A stretch of 32,610 bases of DNA from Gemmatimonadota bacterium (GCA_026706345.1 JAPOYX010000161.1:1-32610), one strand, 5' to 3'. Counted from the stretch's first letter, positions 1-8,113 are shown. A program made the numbers and translations. Notes: generated by a model not told the origin, from the letters alone.

Positions 1-243
1 GAGCAGCATGACACCGCCCGCCAGGATGTGCAGCCATCCGAGGATCCGCTCCGGCGCGAAGTACCGGTCCGCCACCAGGCCCAGGAAGAAGGGGGAGATG
101 ATCGCGGCCACCGGGTTTACCGTGTAAGGCCAGTGGGTAAGGTCTCCCATCCCGTGGGCGCTCATGTAGACGGCGATCGTCGTGAACCAGGCCCCCCAGA
201 TGAAGAACTGGAGGAACATCATGAAACTGAGAGATGGGAACAT
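1..243 (-). CDS. MFS transporter, nucleoside:H+ symporter type (partial)
   Basis: This is the N-terminal 81 residues of a membrane transporter that runs off the left edge of the window. The translation starts MFPSLSFMMFLQFFIWGAWF and continues with SPFFLGLVADRYFAPERILG, a pattern typical of the nucleoside-permease branch (NupG/XapB-like) of the major facilitator superfamily. The LADR-like stretch after the second hydrophobic segment matches the MFS loop 2-3 signature. The ATG at 243 is chosen because an in-frame TAG lies a few codons upstream. It lies 99 bases downstream of the TonB-like gene in the same direction, so the two may share a transcript. Substrate is inferred from family only; nucleosides are likely but other polar solutes are possible. 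Confidence 0.8.
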   Translation of the reverse strand, partial: MFPSLSFMMFLQFFIWGAWFTTIAVYMSAHGMGDLTHWPYTVNPVAAIISPFFLGLVADRYFAPERILGWLHILAGGVMLL

Positions 244-342
244 GAAATCCTGGTTCTATCTGTCAACCTGGGTGGCGCGGGCCGCCTGGTCGACCGGCCC
301 AGCCTGATCCTGCCGCGGTACGGCCGCCAACTGGCAACGAGA

Positions 343-1209
343 TTACCTGCCTACCTTGTAGCCGTAGCCGACGGCGATCCAGGCCTTGACCGGCCGTTGT
401 TTCAAGGTGGCGGGATGATACCGGGAGGCGTAGATCTTCTCGAGCAGCAGCCGATCGATCTCCGGATACCCGGTCGATTCGATCATGGTGGCGTCGACGA
501 CTCGGCCCTGTTCATCGATCAGCAACTCGAACCGGACGATGCTGTCCTTTACGTGACGCAGTTTCCGGGGGATCTCCTTCCGGGATATGCTCATGTTGAG
601 GCGCCGCGGAACCGGGCGTGTATCGTATCTCCAGGTGCCGTCGCCGCCATCGCCCAGGCCGTCCGAGCCGCCGGTCCCGCTTCCCCCCTCGACGCCGCCA
701 TCTACGCCCGAGCCTCCCATTCCGGCCTCGTCGCCCGGTTCGTCCTCGGTATCCATGGCGACGGCCACGGCCCGCTCCATCTCCTCCTGGGAGGCGATCT
801 CGTGTTCCTCGGCGATCAGGCTGTCGTCGATGGGCTCCGGGATGCCTACGACCACGGGAACGGGTACGCCCTTGCTCATGATATCGTCGCCGAGATCCTC
901 GGGCGGCTCAAGCCGGCCGGGACGGCCCCCGCCCCGCTCCGTCGTGATCAGCCTGGACGGATCGATAAGGTCGATCAAGTGGTCGGGATAGGGCATGATC
1001 TCGAGCTCGACCATGGGCTCGAAGTCGATCCGGCCGTACAGGTAGATCCCGCCGGCGGCGAAGAAATGCAGGAAGGCGGCGCACCAGATCCCGGCGACCA
1101 GAAATTGCCGCGAGAACCGTTTGAGCGGATGGGGGACCAGTTCATCGGCCTCGTACCGTTGGAGGAAACGTCCCACCCGGTGCGCGATTTGTCCAAAGTC
1201 ACCATTCAT
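343..1209 (-). CDS. TonB-like energy transducer / TonB C-terminal domain protein
   Basis: The 288-residue protein has a cytoplasmic N-terminus of about 35 residues, one membrane segment (about 36-58), a long acidic and glycine-rich linker (about 150-190, many G, D, E and S) and a C-terminal TonB-like domain (about 205-288). That domain carries the expected pattern: an amphipathic 'RFELLIDEQGRVVDATMIES' type strand-turn-strand, then LLLEKIYASRYHPATLKQRPVKAW. TonB family proteins span the periplasm and pass proton-motive energy from ExbBD to outer-membrane receptors. Here the linker is acidic and glycine-rich rather than proline/lysine-rich, which is atypical. No exbB or exbD lies beside it, so the role as a true TonB is inferred; it could be a structural periplasm-spanning protein. 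The start is ATG at 1209. Confidence 0.75.
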   Translation of the reverse strand: MNGDFGQIAHRVGRFLQRYEADELVPHPLKRFSRQFLVAGIWCAAFLHFFAAGGIYLYGRIDFEPMVELEIMPYPDHLIDLIDPSRLITTERGGGRPGRLEPPEDLGDDIMSKGVPVPVVVGIPEPIDDSLIAEEHEIASQEEMERAVAVAMDTEDEPGDEAGMGGSGVDGGVEGGSGTGGSDGLGDGGDGTWRYDTRPVPRRLNMSISRKEIPRKLRHVKDSIVRFELLIDEQGRVVDATMIESTGYPEIDRLLLEKIYASRYHPATLKQRPVKAWIAVGYGYKVGR

Positions 1210-1276
1210 GGCAGGCCATCACGGGTTCGGGCACGGTGGTCGGCCGGCAGAAATCTGCGCCGGAGCTAATACCCAT

Positions 1277-1305
1277 AAATTCCACCGCGCATGCTGCACT
1301 GTCAA
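1277..1305 (-). promoter_or_regulatory. possible promoter for the TonB-like gene
   Basis: On the minus strand a perfect TTGACA lies at 1305-1300. The hexamer 17 bases downstream is GAATTT (1282-1277), a poor -10 box, so only the -35 element is convincing. The position, about 70 bases upstream of the start codon at 1209, is suitable. Confidence 0.25.
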
Positions 1306-1362
1306 GGTTTTTGGCCGTACCGCCCGGGCCCTGCGACCCCGTCGAATGCAGCCATAAAACGC

Positions 1363-1391
1363 TTGACAGGGGAGGGGGCCGGTTTCATCAT
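1363..1391 (+). promoter_or_regulatory. putative sigma70-type promoter for the cyclophilin-led operon
   Basis: A perfect -35 TTGACA at 1363-1368 is followed after 17 bases by CATCAT at 1386-1391 (4 of 6 match to TATAAT). It lies about 150 bases upstream of the chosen cyclophilin start at 1541 and is the best plus-strand promoter in this divergent gap. Confidence 0.4.
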
Positions 1392-1540
1392 GCCTTACGT
1401 TTTCGAGTTCGCCCGCCTTGCCGGTTGAACCGGGTATCCGCTGCTATTCCCAGGCATTCACGACGGGGTTCATCCCACGGTCATCCGGCTGGGCAGTCGC
1501 AGGCGGTCGTGATGCCGTTGACCGGACGGGGATCATACTC

Positions 1541-2248
1541 ATGAGAAATCCGGCGACTAAAACAAAACCCATCCTGACCGGCCTGCTGCTTCGCGGTCTC
1601 CTCGGTGTACCGGCCTGCCTGCTGCTCTGCGGTCTCTTCGGCGGACCAGACAGTCTGGTTGGACCGGGCGGGCCAGGCGGACCGGGCGGACTGGCCCGCG
1701 CCCAGGAAAAAGAAATCGCCCTGGAGATGACCACGGAGGCGGGAGTCATCGAAATCGTGCTCGATCCGGTCCGCGCGCCGGCCACCGTGGCGAATTTCAT
1801 GCGGTACGTGGACGCCGGGCAATACAACGGCGGGGTGTTCCACCGGACGGTGACCATGGACAACCAGCCGAACAACGACGTGAAGATCGAGGTGATACAG
1901 GGCGCCGTAAATCCCGACTACCGGGACGACAGCTATCCGCCCAACAGCGGATTCGATCCGATTCCCCTCGAGCGGACCTCCGCGACCGGGCTCAGGCACG
2001 TGGACGGGGCCATCTCCATGGCGCGCATGGGGCCGGACACGGCGACTTCGGGGTTCTTCTTCTGCATCGGCGATCAGCCCGAACTGGATTTCGGCGGCAA
2101 ACGCAACCCGGACGGGCACGGATTCGCCGCTTTCGGCCTGGTCACCCGCGGGATGGACGTGATCCGGAAGATCCAGATGTCTCCCCGCGAGAACCAGCGG
2201 CTTACACCGCCGGTCGTGATCTCCCGGGTAGCTCGAAAAACCAGGTAG
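1541..2248 (+). CDS. exported cyclophilin-type peptidyl-prolyl cis-trans isomerase
   Basis: The predicted protein of 235 residues begins with a long hydrophobic signal sequence (about residues 8-35) ending near ARAQ, followed by a cyclophilin domain. Cyclophilins catalyse cis-trans isomerisation of Xaa-Pro bonds; this one would act in the periplasm. Visible family features are the strand EMTTEAGVIEIVLDP, the APATVANFMRYVDAGQYNGG helix and turn, the FHRTV catalytic segment with the key Arg, and SMARMGPDTATSGFFFCIG for the substrate-binding face. The frame is open back to 1418, but the ATG at 1541 gives a normal signal peptide. A Gly-Pro run and an imperfect internal duplication sit in the leader. 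It opens a closely spaced plus-strand gene series, with the next gene 36 bases downstream. Confidence 0.85.
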   Translation: MRNPATKTKPILTGLLLRGLLGVPACLLLCGLFGGPDSLVGPGGPGGPGGLARAQEKEIALEMTTEAGVIEIVLDPVRAPATVANFMRYVDAGQYNGGVFHRTVTMDNQPNNDVKIEVIQGAVNPDYRDDSYPPNSGFDPIPLERTSATGLRHVDGAISMARMGPDTATSGFFFCIGDQPELDFGGKRNPDGHGFAAFGLVTRGMDVIRKIQMSPRENQRLTPPVVISRVARKTR

Positions 2249-2284
2249 CTTGACCACGAAGGCAACCACGGACAGGAGCATTAC

Positions 2285-4840
2285 ATGGCCGACCGCGTTG
2301 AGCGACCCGAGTCGTTTTTCGGCTTCCGCCTCGGCGACGACTACAAGATGGCCCGTTGGGACCGTATCACGGAGTATTTCTATCTGCTGAGCCAGCAGAG
2401 CGAGCGCATCCGCGTAGTCAACCTGGGTCCGACGACGGAAAACAACCCCTTCTTGCTGGCCATCATTACTTCCGCCGGCAACCTCGCCCGCCTGGAGGAG
2501 CTCCGGGAGATCAACGGGCGGATTGCCGATCCGCGGGGCCTTTCCGACGCCGCGATCGACGGTCTGGTGCAGGAGGGCAAGGTCGTCGTGTGCCAGTCCA
2601 TGAGCCTCCACGCCAGCGAGATCGCCGCCACGCAGATGGCGCCCCAGCTCGCCTACGACCTGGTCACGGGCAACGACGAAACCACGAAGAACATCCTTGA
2701 AAACGTCATTTTCCTGATGGTCCCGTGCTTCAATCCCGACGGCCAGATCATGGTGGCCGACTGGTACGACGAGCACGTGGGCACCGAATACGAGGGGTGC
2801 GATCTGCCCTGGCTGTACCACCGGTATTGCGGCCACGACAACAACCGGGACGCCATCATGCTGAACCTGGTGGAATCCCGGTACATGGCGCGGATCATGT
2901 TCCAGGACTGGCATCCCCACGTCTTCCAGGACCACCACGAGATGGGCGGCTACCAGCCCCGGCTCTTCGTCTGCCCCTACTGCGAACCCATCCACCCCCA
3001 CGCCGATCCGCTCATATGGCGCGAGATCAACTGGTACGGGGCGCACATGGCCTACAAGCTGGAGGAAGCGGGCCACCAGGGCGTCATCAGCGGCGCCATG
3101 TTCCCGGCGTGGTATCACATGGGGTTTCACTGGCTCGGCAACTACCACAACATCGCGAGCCTGTTGACCGAGACCGCCCAGGCGAAGCTGGCCAGTCCAT
3201 TGTATATCCATCCCCACCAGCTCAGCGGCGAGAACGGCAACACCCTGCACACGCTGCCGCACTACAAGCCGCAGACCAACTTTCCGAATCCGTGGCCGGG
3301 GGGCTGGTGGCGGCTCCGGGACATGGTGGACCAGCAGCGCGTCGCCGCCACGGGACTCATGGACATCGCGGCGCGATGCCGGGAGACGGTGCTTCGGAAC
3401 GCCGTGCAGAAGGCCCTGCACCAGACTCACAGGGGCCTGGAAGATGAGTCGGCAGGGTTCTTCATACGACCGGACCAGCACGACCCCCAGGTCGTGACCG
3501 GCTTGGTGAACGCCCTGCTCCGGCAGGGTATCGACGTGCAGCGGACCCGGACCCGGGCGACGGTGGGAACCCGCGTCTATCCCGCGGGCACCTGGTTCGT
3601 ATCCAGTTCCCAGCCCAAGCGAGGCGTGGTCAAGACGCTGCTGGAACGGACCCTGTGGCCGGACGACGCCTGGGCGCGCAAGGCCGACGGATCGCCCACG
3701 CGAATCTTCGACAACGCGACGGACACGCTCGCGGAAATGATGGGCGTATCCGCGGAGCCGTCGGAGGTGCCGCACGCCGGACTGGACGCGGGATCGCTGA
3801 ACCTGGATCCGGTGATCGAGTCGGTGCCGGCGAACGGATCGGTCACCGGAGACGGGGCGCACGGCATGGCCGTCGATCCCCGTCATAACGCCGCCTTCGG
3901 CGCGGTCAACGCGCTGCTGGAAGCGGGCGCCGAGGTCAGTCGGGCAACCAGCCCCCTTTCGACCGGCGGAGGCGGCCTGCCGGCCATGCCGCCCGGCACC
4001 TTTATCGTCAGCGGGGTCGACCAGGCACGGGCCGAGGGAGTCGTCCGGGAGACCGGAGCCGCCGGCTTTCGACTCGAGGAACCGGCGGAAGGCGATCCGG
4101 TCGCTAAGCCGCGCATCGCCATGTACCAGCGGTACTGGGGCGGCAACATGCCCGAAGGCTGGACCCGCATGACGCTGGAGCAGGCGGGCTTTACCTATCG
4201 CACGGCCAGGGACGCCGATATCCGGGACGACCTCCACGACCTCTGCGACGTGTTCATCCTGCCCGACGACACGATGGACATGATGGCCGGAACCGAACAG
4301 GAAGTCGAAAAACGCCTGAAGTCCGTGCCTCAGCCCGAAAAGTACCGTAGCGCCCTGGGCGAATCGGAAATTGAGGCCATCGGCGCCTTCGTGGAAAAAG
4401 GCGGCACGCTCGTGGCCGTCGGCGGCGCGTGCCGGCTTCCCATCGAGAAGTTCGGCCTCCATATCACGGACGTAACGGCCGGTCTGCCGGAAAGCGCCTT
4501 CTTCTGCCCCGGTTCCATGCTGCGGATCCGGGTCGACAACACCCACCGGCTGGGTTACGGCATGCCGGACCGGGCCCTGGTCATGCACCGTACCAGTCCC
4601 GTGCATTCGATCAACCCGTCGCACTTCAACGACCGGTACGAAGTGGTCGCCGCCTATCCCGAAAAAGACGTGCTCGAAAGCGGGTGGCTGATCGGCGAGG
4701 AACATATCGCCGGCAAGCCCGCCATGATCAGCGTGCGCCATGGCGAGGGACGGATCGTGCTCTACGGGTTCCAGGTGAACTTCCGCAACCAGACCCACGG
4801 TACCTTCAAGCTGCTCTTCAACGCGCTGTACGGGAACTGA
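2285..4840 (+). CDS. M14-like zinc metallocarboxypeptidase with C-terminal amidotransferase-like domain
   Basis: The 851-residue protein starts with an M14 (carboxypeptidase A-like) fold, residues about 8-340. The metal site is readable: H109-A-S-E112 as the HxxE pair, N150-P-D-G and N186-N-R-D for substrate contacts, a His-rich DWHPHVFQDHHEMGG segment (208-222) holding the third zinc ligand, and E296 in TETA as the likely catalytic glutamate. M14 enzymes hydrolyse C-terminal amino acids or related amide bonds. The second half carries a flavodoxin/glutamine-amidotransferase-like region ending in GGTLVAVGGACRLP and GRIVLYGFQVNFRNQ, similar to large M14-related proteins seen in environmental bacteria. 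Unlike most of those, no signal peptide is present, so it should be cytoplasmic. CAGGAG precedes the ATG at a good distance. Substrate unknown. Confidence 0.8.
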   Translation: MADRVERPESFFGFRLGDDYKMARWDRITEYFYLLSQQSERIRVVNLGPTTENNPFLLAIITSAGNLARLEELREINGRIADPRGLSDAAIDGLVQEGKVVVCQSMSLHASEIAATQMAPQLAYDLVTGNDETTKNILENVIFLMVPCFNPDGQIMVADWYDEHVGTEYEGCDLPWLYHRYCGHDNNRDAIMLNLVESRYMARIMFQDWHPHVFQDHHEMGGYQPRLFVCPYCEPIHPHADPLIWREINWYGAHMAYKLEEAGHQGVISGAMFPAWYHMGFHWLGNYHNIASLLTETAQAKLASPLYIHPHQLSGENGNTLHTLPHYKPQTNFPNPWPGGWWRLRDMVDQQRVAATGLMDIAARCRETVLRNAVQKALHQTHRGLEDESAGFFIRPDQHDPQVVTGLVNALLRQGIDVQRTRTRATVGTRVYPAGTWFVSSSQPKRGVVKTLLERTLWPDDAWARKADGSPTRIFDNATDTLAEMMGVSAEPSEVPHAGLDAGSLNLDPVIESVPANGSVTGDGAHGMAVDPRHNAAFGAVNALLEAGAEVSRATSPLSTGGGGLPAMPPGTFIVSGVDQARAEGVVRETGAAGFRLEEPAEGDPVAKPRIAMYQRYWGGNMPEGWTRMTLEQAGFTYRTARDADIRDDLHDLCDVFILPDDTMDMMAGTEQEVEKRLKSVPQPEKYRSALGESEIEAIGAFVEKGGTLVAVGGACRLPIEKFGLHITDVTAGLPESAFFCPGSMLRIRVDNTHRLGYGMPDRALVMHRTSPVHSINPSHFNDRYEVVAAYPEKDVLESGWLIGEEHIAGKPAMISVRHGEGRIVLYGFQVNFRNQTHGTFKLLFNALYGN

Positions 4841-4873
4841 CACGTAAGCGATCGAACAGGAAAGGCACGCCCC

Positions 4874-5857
4874 ATGCCCATCGTCGACTTTCACAACCAC
4901 GTCTATCCGCCCCGGTACGTCGAGGAGATCCGGAAGGGTCCCAGCGCCTACACGGTGACCGAGGACGAAGACGGCAACCCGGTTCTGCACTCCCCCGGCG
5001 ACTACAATATCCTGGTCCCCGGCCATCGGCTCATGGACGTGCGCCTGGAGGTCATGGAGGAAGCGGGCGTCGACACGCATGTCATCACCTTCACCGCGCC
5101 GGGCACGCTCATCGAGACGCCGGAGCGGTCCGCCGAACTGAGCAGCAAGGTCAACGACCTTTTCGCGGAAATACAGCGCGGGCACCCGGATCGCTTTCCG
5201 GCCCTGGCGACCCTGCCGCTGAACAATCCGGGGGCCTGCGCCGCCGAGCTGGAGCGGGCCGTCGGCAAGCTGGGCCTGAAGGGGGCGTGCGTGTACAGCA
5301 ACGCCAACGGCGTGGCGCTCAGCGACCCGTGCTTCTGGCCCATGTACGAGATCGCGGACGATCGTGAAATGGTCGTTTTCATCCATCCCACCTTCCCCCT
5401 GGGCGTGGAGGCCATGAAGGATTACATGCTCATGCCCGCGGTAGGATTCCTGATGGATACGACCCTGGCCACGGCCAGCCTGCTCTTCAGCGGCTTGGTG
5501 GAGCGCTTTCCGAACATTCGCTGGGTGCTGGGCCACCTGGGCGGCGCCGTGCCCTACCTCGCCGAGCGCTTCGACCGGTGCTACGAGGCCTTTCCGCAGT
5601 GCCGCGCGAACCTGGAGAACCACCCCACGGTCTACCTGAAAAACCAGTTCTACTACGACACGGTCAATTTCGACGTGGACGCGCTGCATTTCGCCCTGGG
5701 CTTCGCGGGCGCCGACCGTATCGTGGCCGGGAGCGACTATCCCCACCAGATCGGCAGCATGCCGAAGATGATCAAGAGCATCAACGCGATGGACCTGTCG
5801 GACGAAGACCGCGAAGCCATTCTAGGGGGAAACGCCGTCCGGCTGCTGGGGCTTTGA
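4874..5857 (+). CDS. amidohydrolase 2 family protein (ACMSD / gamma-resorcylate decarboxylase type)
   Basis: The 327-residue TIM-barrel metal enzyme has all expected ligands: H7 and H9 in DFHNH, H171 in FIHPTFP, H221 in LGHLGG and D288 in AGSDYPH. The spacing closely follows alpha-amino-beta-carboxymuconate-semialdehyde decarboxylase (ACMSD), whose family catalyses non-oxidative decarboxylation or hydrolysis of small ring or enol acids. It lies 33 bases after the M14-like gene and is preceded by AGGAAAGG as ribosome-binding site. In this operon it probably carries out one step in breakdown of a small organic acid. The exact substrate cannot be told from sequence. Confidence 0.85.
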   Translation: MPIVDFHNHVYPPRYVEEIRKGPSAYTVTEDEDGNPVLHSPGDYNILVPGHRLMDVRLEVMEEAGVDTHVITFTAPGTLIETPERSAELSSKVNDLFAEIQRGHPDRFPALATLPLNNPGACAAELERAVGKLGLKGACVYSNANGVALSDPCFWPMYEIADDREMVVFIHPTFPLGVEAMKDYMLMPAVGFLMDTTLATASLLFSGLVERFPNIRWVLGHLGGAVPYLAERFDRCYEAFPQCRANLENHPTVYLKNQFYYDTVNFDVDALHFALGFAGADRIVAGSDYPHQIGSMPKMIKSINAMDLSDEDREAILGGNAVRLLGL

Positions 5858-5964
5858 TCGATTCGTTGTGGCTGAGCGCTCCGCCACGGTTGACCGTCCC
5901 GGTCAGCCCGGTTGATCGCAAATGACCGGGGACAGTGAAACCACCGGTCGAAACGGTTGAAATC

Positions 5965-6753
5965 ATGGATCTCATGCTCCACGGAAAAAGAGCGATTGTC
6001 ACCGGCGGCAGCCGGGGCATCGGACGTTGCTGCGCGCTGGCCCTGGCCAGGGAGGGCGCCCGCGTGTGCGTCACGGCCCGAAACCGGGACCTGCTGGACG
6101 AGGTGGTTCGGGAGATCGAAGCGACGGGCGGCGAAGGATACGCGGTTGCGGCCGATCTGGTCTCGCTGGACGACTGCCGCGGGGTGGTCCGTGAAACAGC
6201 CGACACCTTCGGCGGCATCGATATCCTGGTCAACTGCGCCGGCGCGGCGCGGGGAGGCGACATCCTGGCGCTTCCCGCGGAACAGATCGACGAAGGGCTG
6301 GCGCTGAAGTCATACGGTTACCTGCGGATGTCGCAACTGGTGATCCCGTACATGCAGGAGAACCGATGGGGACGCATCATCCATATCGCCGGCAACGCGG
6401 GAACGAGCCCCGGCCGCGGCAACATCCCCTTGAGCCTGGCCAACGTCGCCGTCCTGAACTGCACGCGGGCCCTGTCGGACGCGGTATCCGGCGACGGCAT
6501 CCTGGTCAACGCCATATGTCCCGGCATGACGAACACCCGGCGGGCCCGGGACCTGCAGCAGGCGGAGGCCGACCGGCAGGGCCGGGACGTCGAGGACCTG
6601 CTTCGCGAAGCCGGCGAGCGGCTTCCCGCCGGCCGCATCGCGGAACCGGAGGAGATCGCCGCCGTGGCGACTTTCCTCGCGTCCGAATCCTGTTCGTACG
6701 TCTTTGGTACCGCCGTCTACATGGACGGCGGCGAAAGACGGGGCACGCCCTGA
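5965..6753 (+). CDS. divergent short-chain dehydrogenase/reductase lacking the catalytic tetrad
   Basis: The 262-residue Rossmann protein has the cofactor motif T13-GGSRGIG (13-20), the D64 adenine contact and NCAG (90-93). The four catalytic positions can be placed by their fixed spacing: Asn is replaced by K115 in LKSYG, Ser by G143 in IHIAGNAG, Tyr by L156 and Lys by N160 in PLSLANVAV. The spacings 115-143 (28) and 143-156-160 (13, 4) are those of FabG, so this is substitution, not misalignment. The protein probably binds NAD(P) but cannot use the classical mechanism. A GTG at 5935, preceded by GGGG, would add 10 residues; the ATG at 5965 matches the usual SDR N-terminus better. It sits between the amidohydrolase and the cupin in one orientation. 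Confidence 0.85.
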   Translation: MDLMLHGKRAIVTGGSRGIGRCCALALAREGARVCVTARNRDLLDEVVREIEATGGEGYAVAADLVSLDDCRGVVRETADTFGGIDILVNCAGAARGGDILALPAEQIDEGLALKSYGYLRMSQLVIPYMQENRWGRIIHIAGNAGTSPGRGNIPLSLANVAVLNCTRALSDAVSGDGILVNAICPGMTNTRRARDLQQAEADRQGRDVEDLLREAGERLPAGRIAEPEEIAAVATFLASESCSYVFGTAVYMDGGERRGTP

Positions 6754-6822
6754 AACCGTCCGGGCGAGACCCCTGGCATCTGTCATTCGCAACTGTCGCC
6801 TTCAATCAAAAGGAGCACCATC

Positions 6823-7209
6823 ATGGCTGAAAACACGTCCAAATCCTTCGCGGCGCATTCGGACGGCGCGGAATGGGTCAAAGGGCTGCGGCCCTATTTC
6901 GTGTATCGCGACCTGGGCATGAAGTCCGCTACGGATGGCCGGGTGATGGCCCACGTCATCCGGGCCGCCCAGTCCTGCGACGGTCCCATGGGTTATCATT
7001 CCCACGAACTCGAATTCCAGATGAACTACCTGCTCAAGGGCTGGGCGCGCATCGACCTGGCGGACGTGGGCGAAATCGAAGTAACCGCGGGTGACGCGTG
7101 GTACCAGGCGCCCGGCGTCGCGCATGAGTTGATGGAATACTCCGACGATTTCGAAGTCATCGAGATCACCATACCGGGCGACTTCCCGACCATCGACGAG
7201 ACGCGCTAG
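6823..7209 (+). CDS. small cupin-domain protein
   Basis: The 128-residue single-domain cupin has motif 1 at G57-Y-H59-S-H61, with Q66 where the family often has Glu, and motif 2 around PGVAH101. These residues would bind one metal ion. Such small cupins act as isomerases, dioxygenases or metal-dependent sugar and keto-acid enzymes, or as sensors. A strong ribosome-binding site (AAGGAG) lies 8 bases before the ATG. The next gene begins 8 bases after the stop, indicating co-translation. Its partners (SDR, amidohydrolase, dehydrogenase) suggest a role in the same metabolic route; the reaction is not identifiable. Confidence 0.85.
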   Translation: MAENTSKSFAAHSDGAEWVKGLRPYFVYRDLGMKSATDGRVMAHVIRAAQSCDGPMGYHSHELEFQMNYLLKGWARIDLADVGEIEVTAGDAWYQAPGVAHELMEYSDDFEVIEITIPGDFPTIDETR

Positions 7210-7217
7210 GACCGGCC

Positions 7218-8105
7218 ATGAACGTCGGATTCATCGGGTTGGGCAATATGGGCAATCCCATGGCCGCCAGCCTCCTGCGCGCCGGACACGCCCTTCGCGT
7301 CCACGACCTGGACGAGGATAAGGCCGCGAACCTGCTGGATGCCGGGGCTTCGTGGGCGTCATCCCCCCGCGAGACGGCAGCGGGCGTCGACGCGGTCATC
7401 ACCTCGCTGCCCGGACCCGCCGCGGTGGAAAAGGTGGTCCTGGGCGGTGACGGCGTGTTCGAAGGCCTCGCGCGCGGTTCCGTCTATATCGATACGAGCA
7501 CGGGCGAACCGGGACTCATCCGGCGCATCGCCAGGGAAGGCGCGGCAAAGGGGATCGACGTGCTGGACGCGCCGATCAGCGGCGGAGTCTTCGGCGCTCG
7601 AGACGCCACCCTGACCGTGTTCGTCGGCGGAGACGAGGCGGTGTTCGACCGGTACGAGCCCCTCCTGCGCGGCGTGGGCAGTACGGTCGTCCGCATGGGG
7701 GATACCGGCAGCGGCGTCGCGACCAAGCTGGTGAACAACCTCATGATGTTCATCAATTTCATCGGCGCCTGCGAAGGGATGGCCATCGGCACGCGGGCGG
7801 GTATCGACCCGCGTACGTTGATCGACGCCATCCGGCCGAGCATGGGCCAGAGCCGGATGATGGAGCGGTGCCTGTCCCGTTTCCTGGACGGCAAGTCGCT
7901 GTATTCCGCCATCGACCTGGGGGTGAAGGACATGCATCTGGGCGTCGCACTCGGGAGGACGCACGATGTCCCGCTGGAAATCGCCCCGATCGTCGAGGAC
8001 CTTCTCAGACGGTTCCAGGACCAGGGGAACGCCCAGGCCGACCTCCTCGAATACATCGGAGACTACCTGAAGCGGGCGGGCGCCGACCCGTCCGGAAGAT
8101 CGTGA
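7218..8105 (+). CDS. NAD(P)-dependent beta-hydroxyacid dehydrogenase family (HIBADH/GarR/MmsB-like)
   Basis: The 295-residue protein belongs to the 3-hydroxyisobutyrate/tartronate-semialdehyde dehydrogenase family. The N-terminal Rossmann motif is GLGNMG (7-12), the substrate-binding signature DAPISGG lies at 117-123, and the catalytic lysine is K170 in ATKLVNN, followed by the all-helical C-terminal domain. Members oxidise or reduce 3-hydroxy acids such as 3-hydroxyisobutyrate, tartronate semialdehyde or succinic semialdehyde. All diagnostic residues are intact, in contrast to the SDR two genes upstream. It starts 8 bases after the cupin stop and ends 8 bases before the next gene, so it is part of the operon. 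Confidence 0.88.
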   Translation: MNVGFIGLGNMGNPMAASLLRAGHALRVHDLDEDKAANLLDAGASWASSPRETAAGVDAVITSLPGPAAVEKVVLGGDGVFEGLARGSVYIDTSTGEPGLIRRIAREGAAKGIDVLDAPISGGVFGARDATLTVFVGGDEAVFDRYEPLLRGVGSTVVRMGDTGSGVATKLVNNLMMFINFIGACEGMAIGTRAGIDPRTLIDAIRPSMGQSRMMERCLSRFLDGKSLYSAIDLGVKDMHLGVALGRTHDVPLEIAPIVEDLLRRFQDQGNAQADLLEYIGDYLKRAGADPSGRS

Positions 8106-8113
8106 GGACATCC

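Larger units (their letters stand above)
1210..1540. other. divergent intergenic region, no gene seen
   Basis: This 331-base gap separates the minus-strand TonB-like gene from the plus-strand cyclophilin. It holds two outward-facing TTGACA motifs, 1305-1300 on the minus strand and 1363-1368 on the plus strand. Short open frames cross it, but none has a recognisable product or ribosome-binding site. An upstream extension of the cyclophilin frame to 1418 is open but unlike protein. Confidence 0.5.

Noticed and set aside
1481-5746. A very long open frame on the minus strand opposite the cyclophilin, M14 and amidohydrolase genes.
   Set aside because: The translation is low-complexity, rich in His, Arg, Val and Gly, without any domain. 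The plus strand holds three well-recognised genes, so this is a codon-bias shadow.
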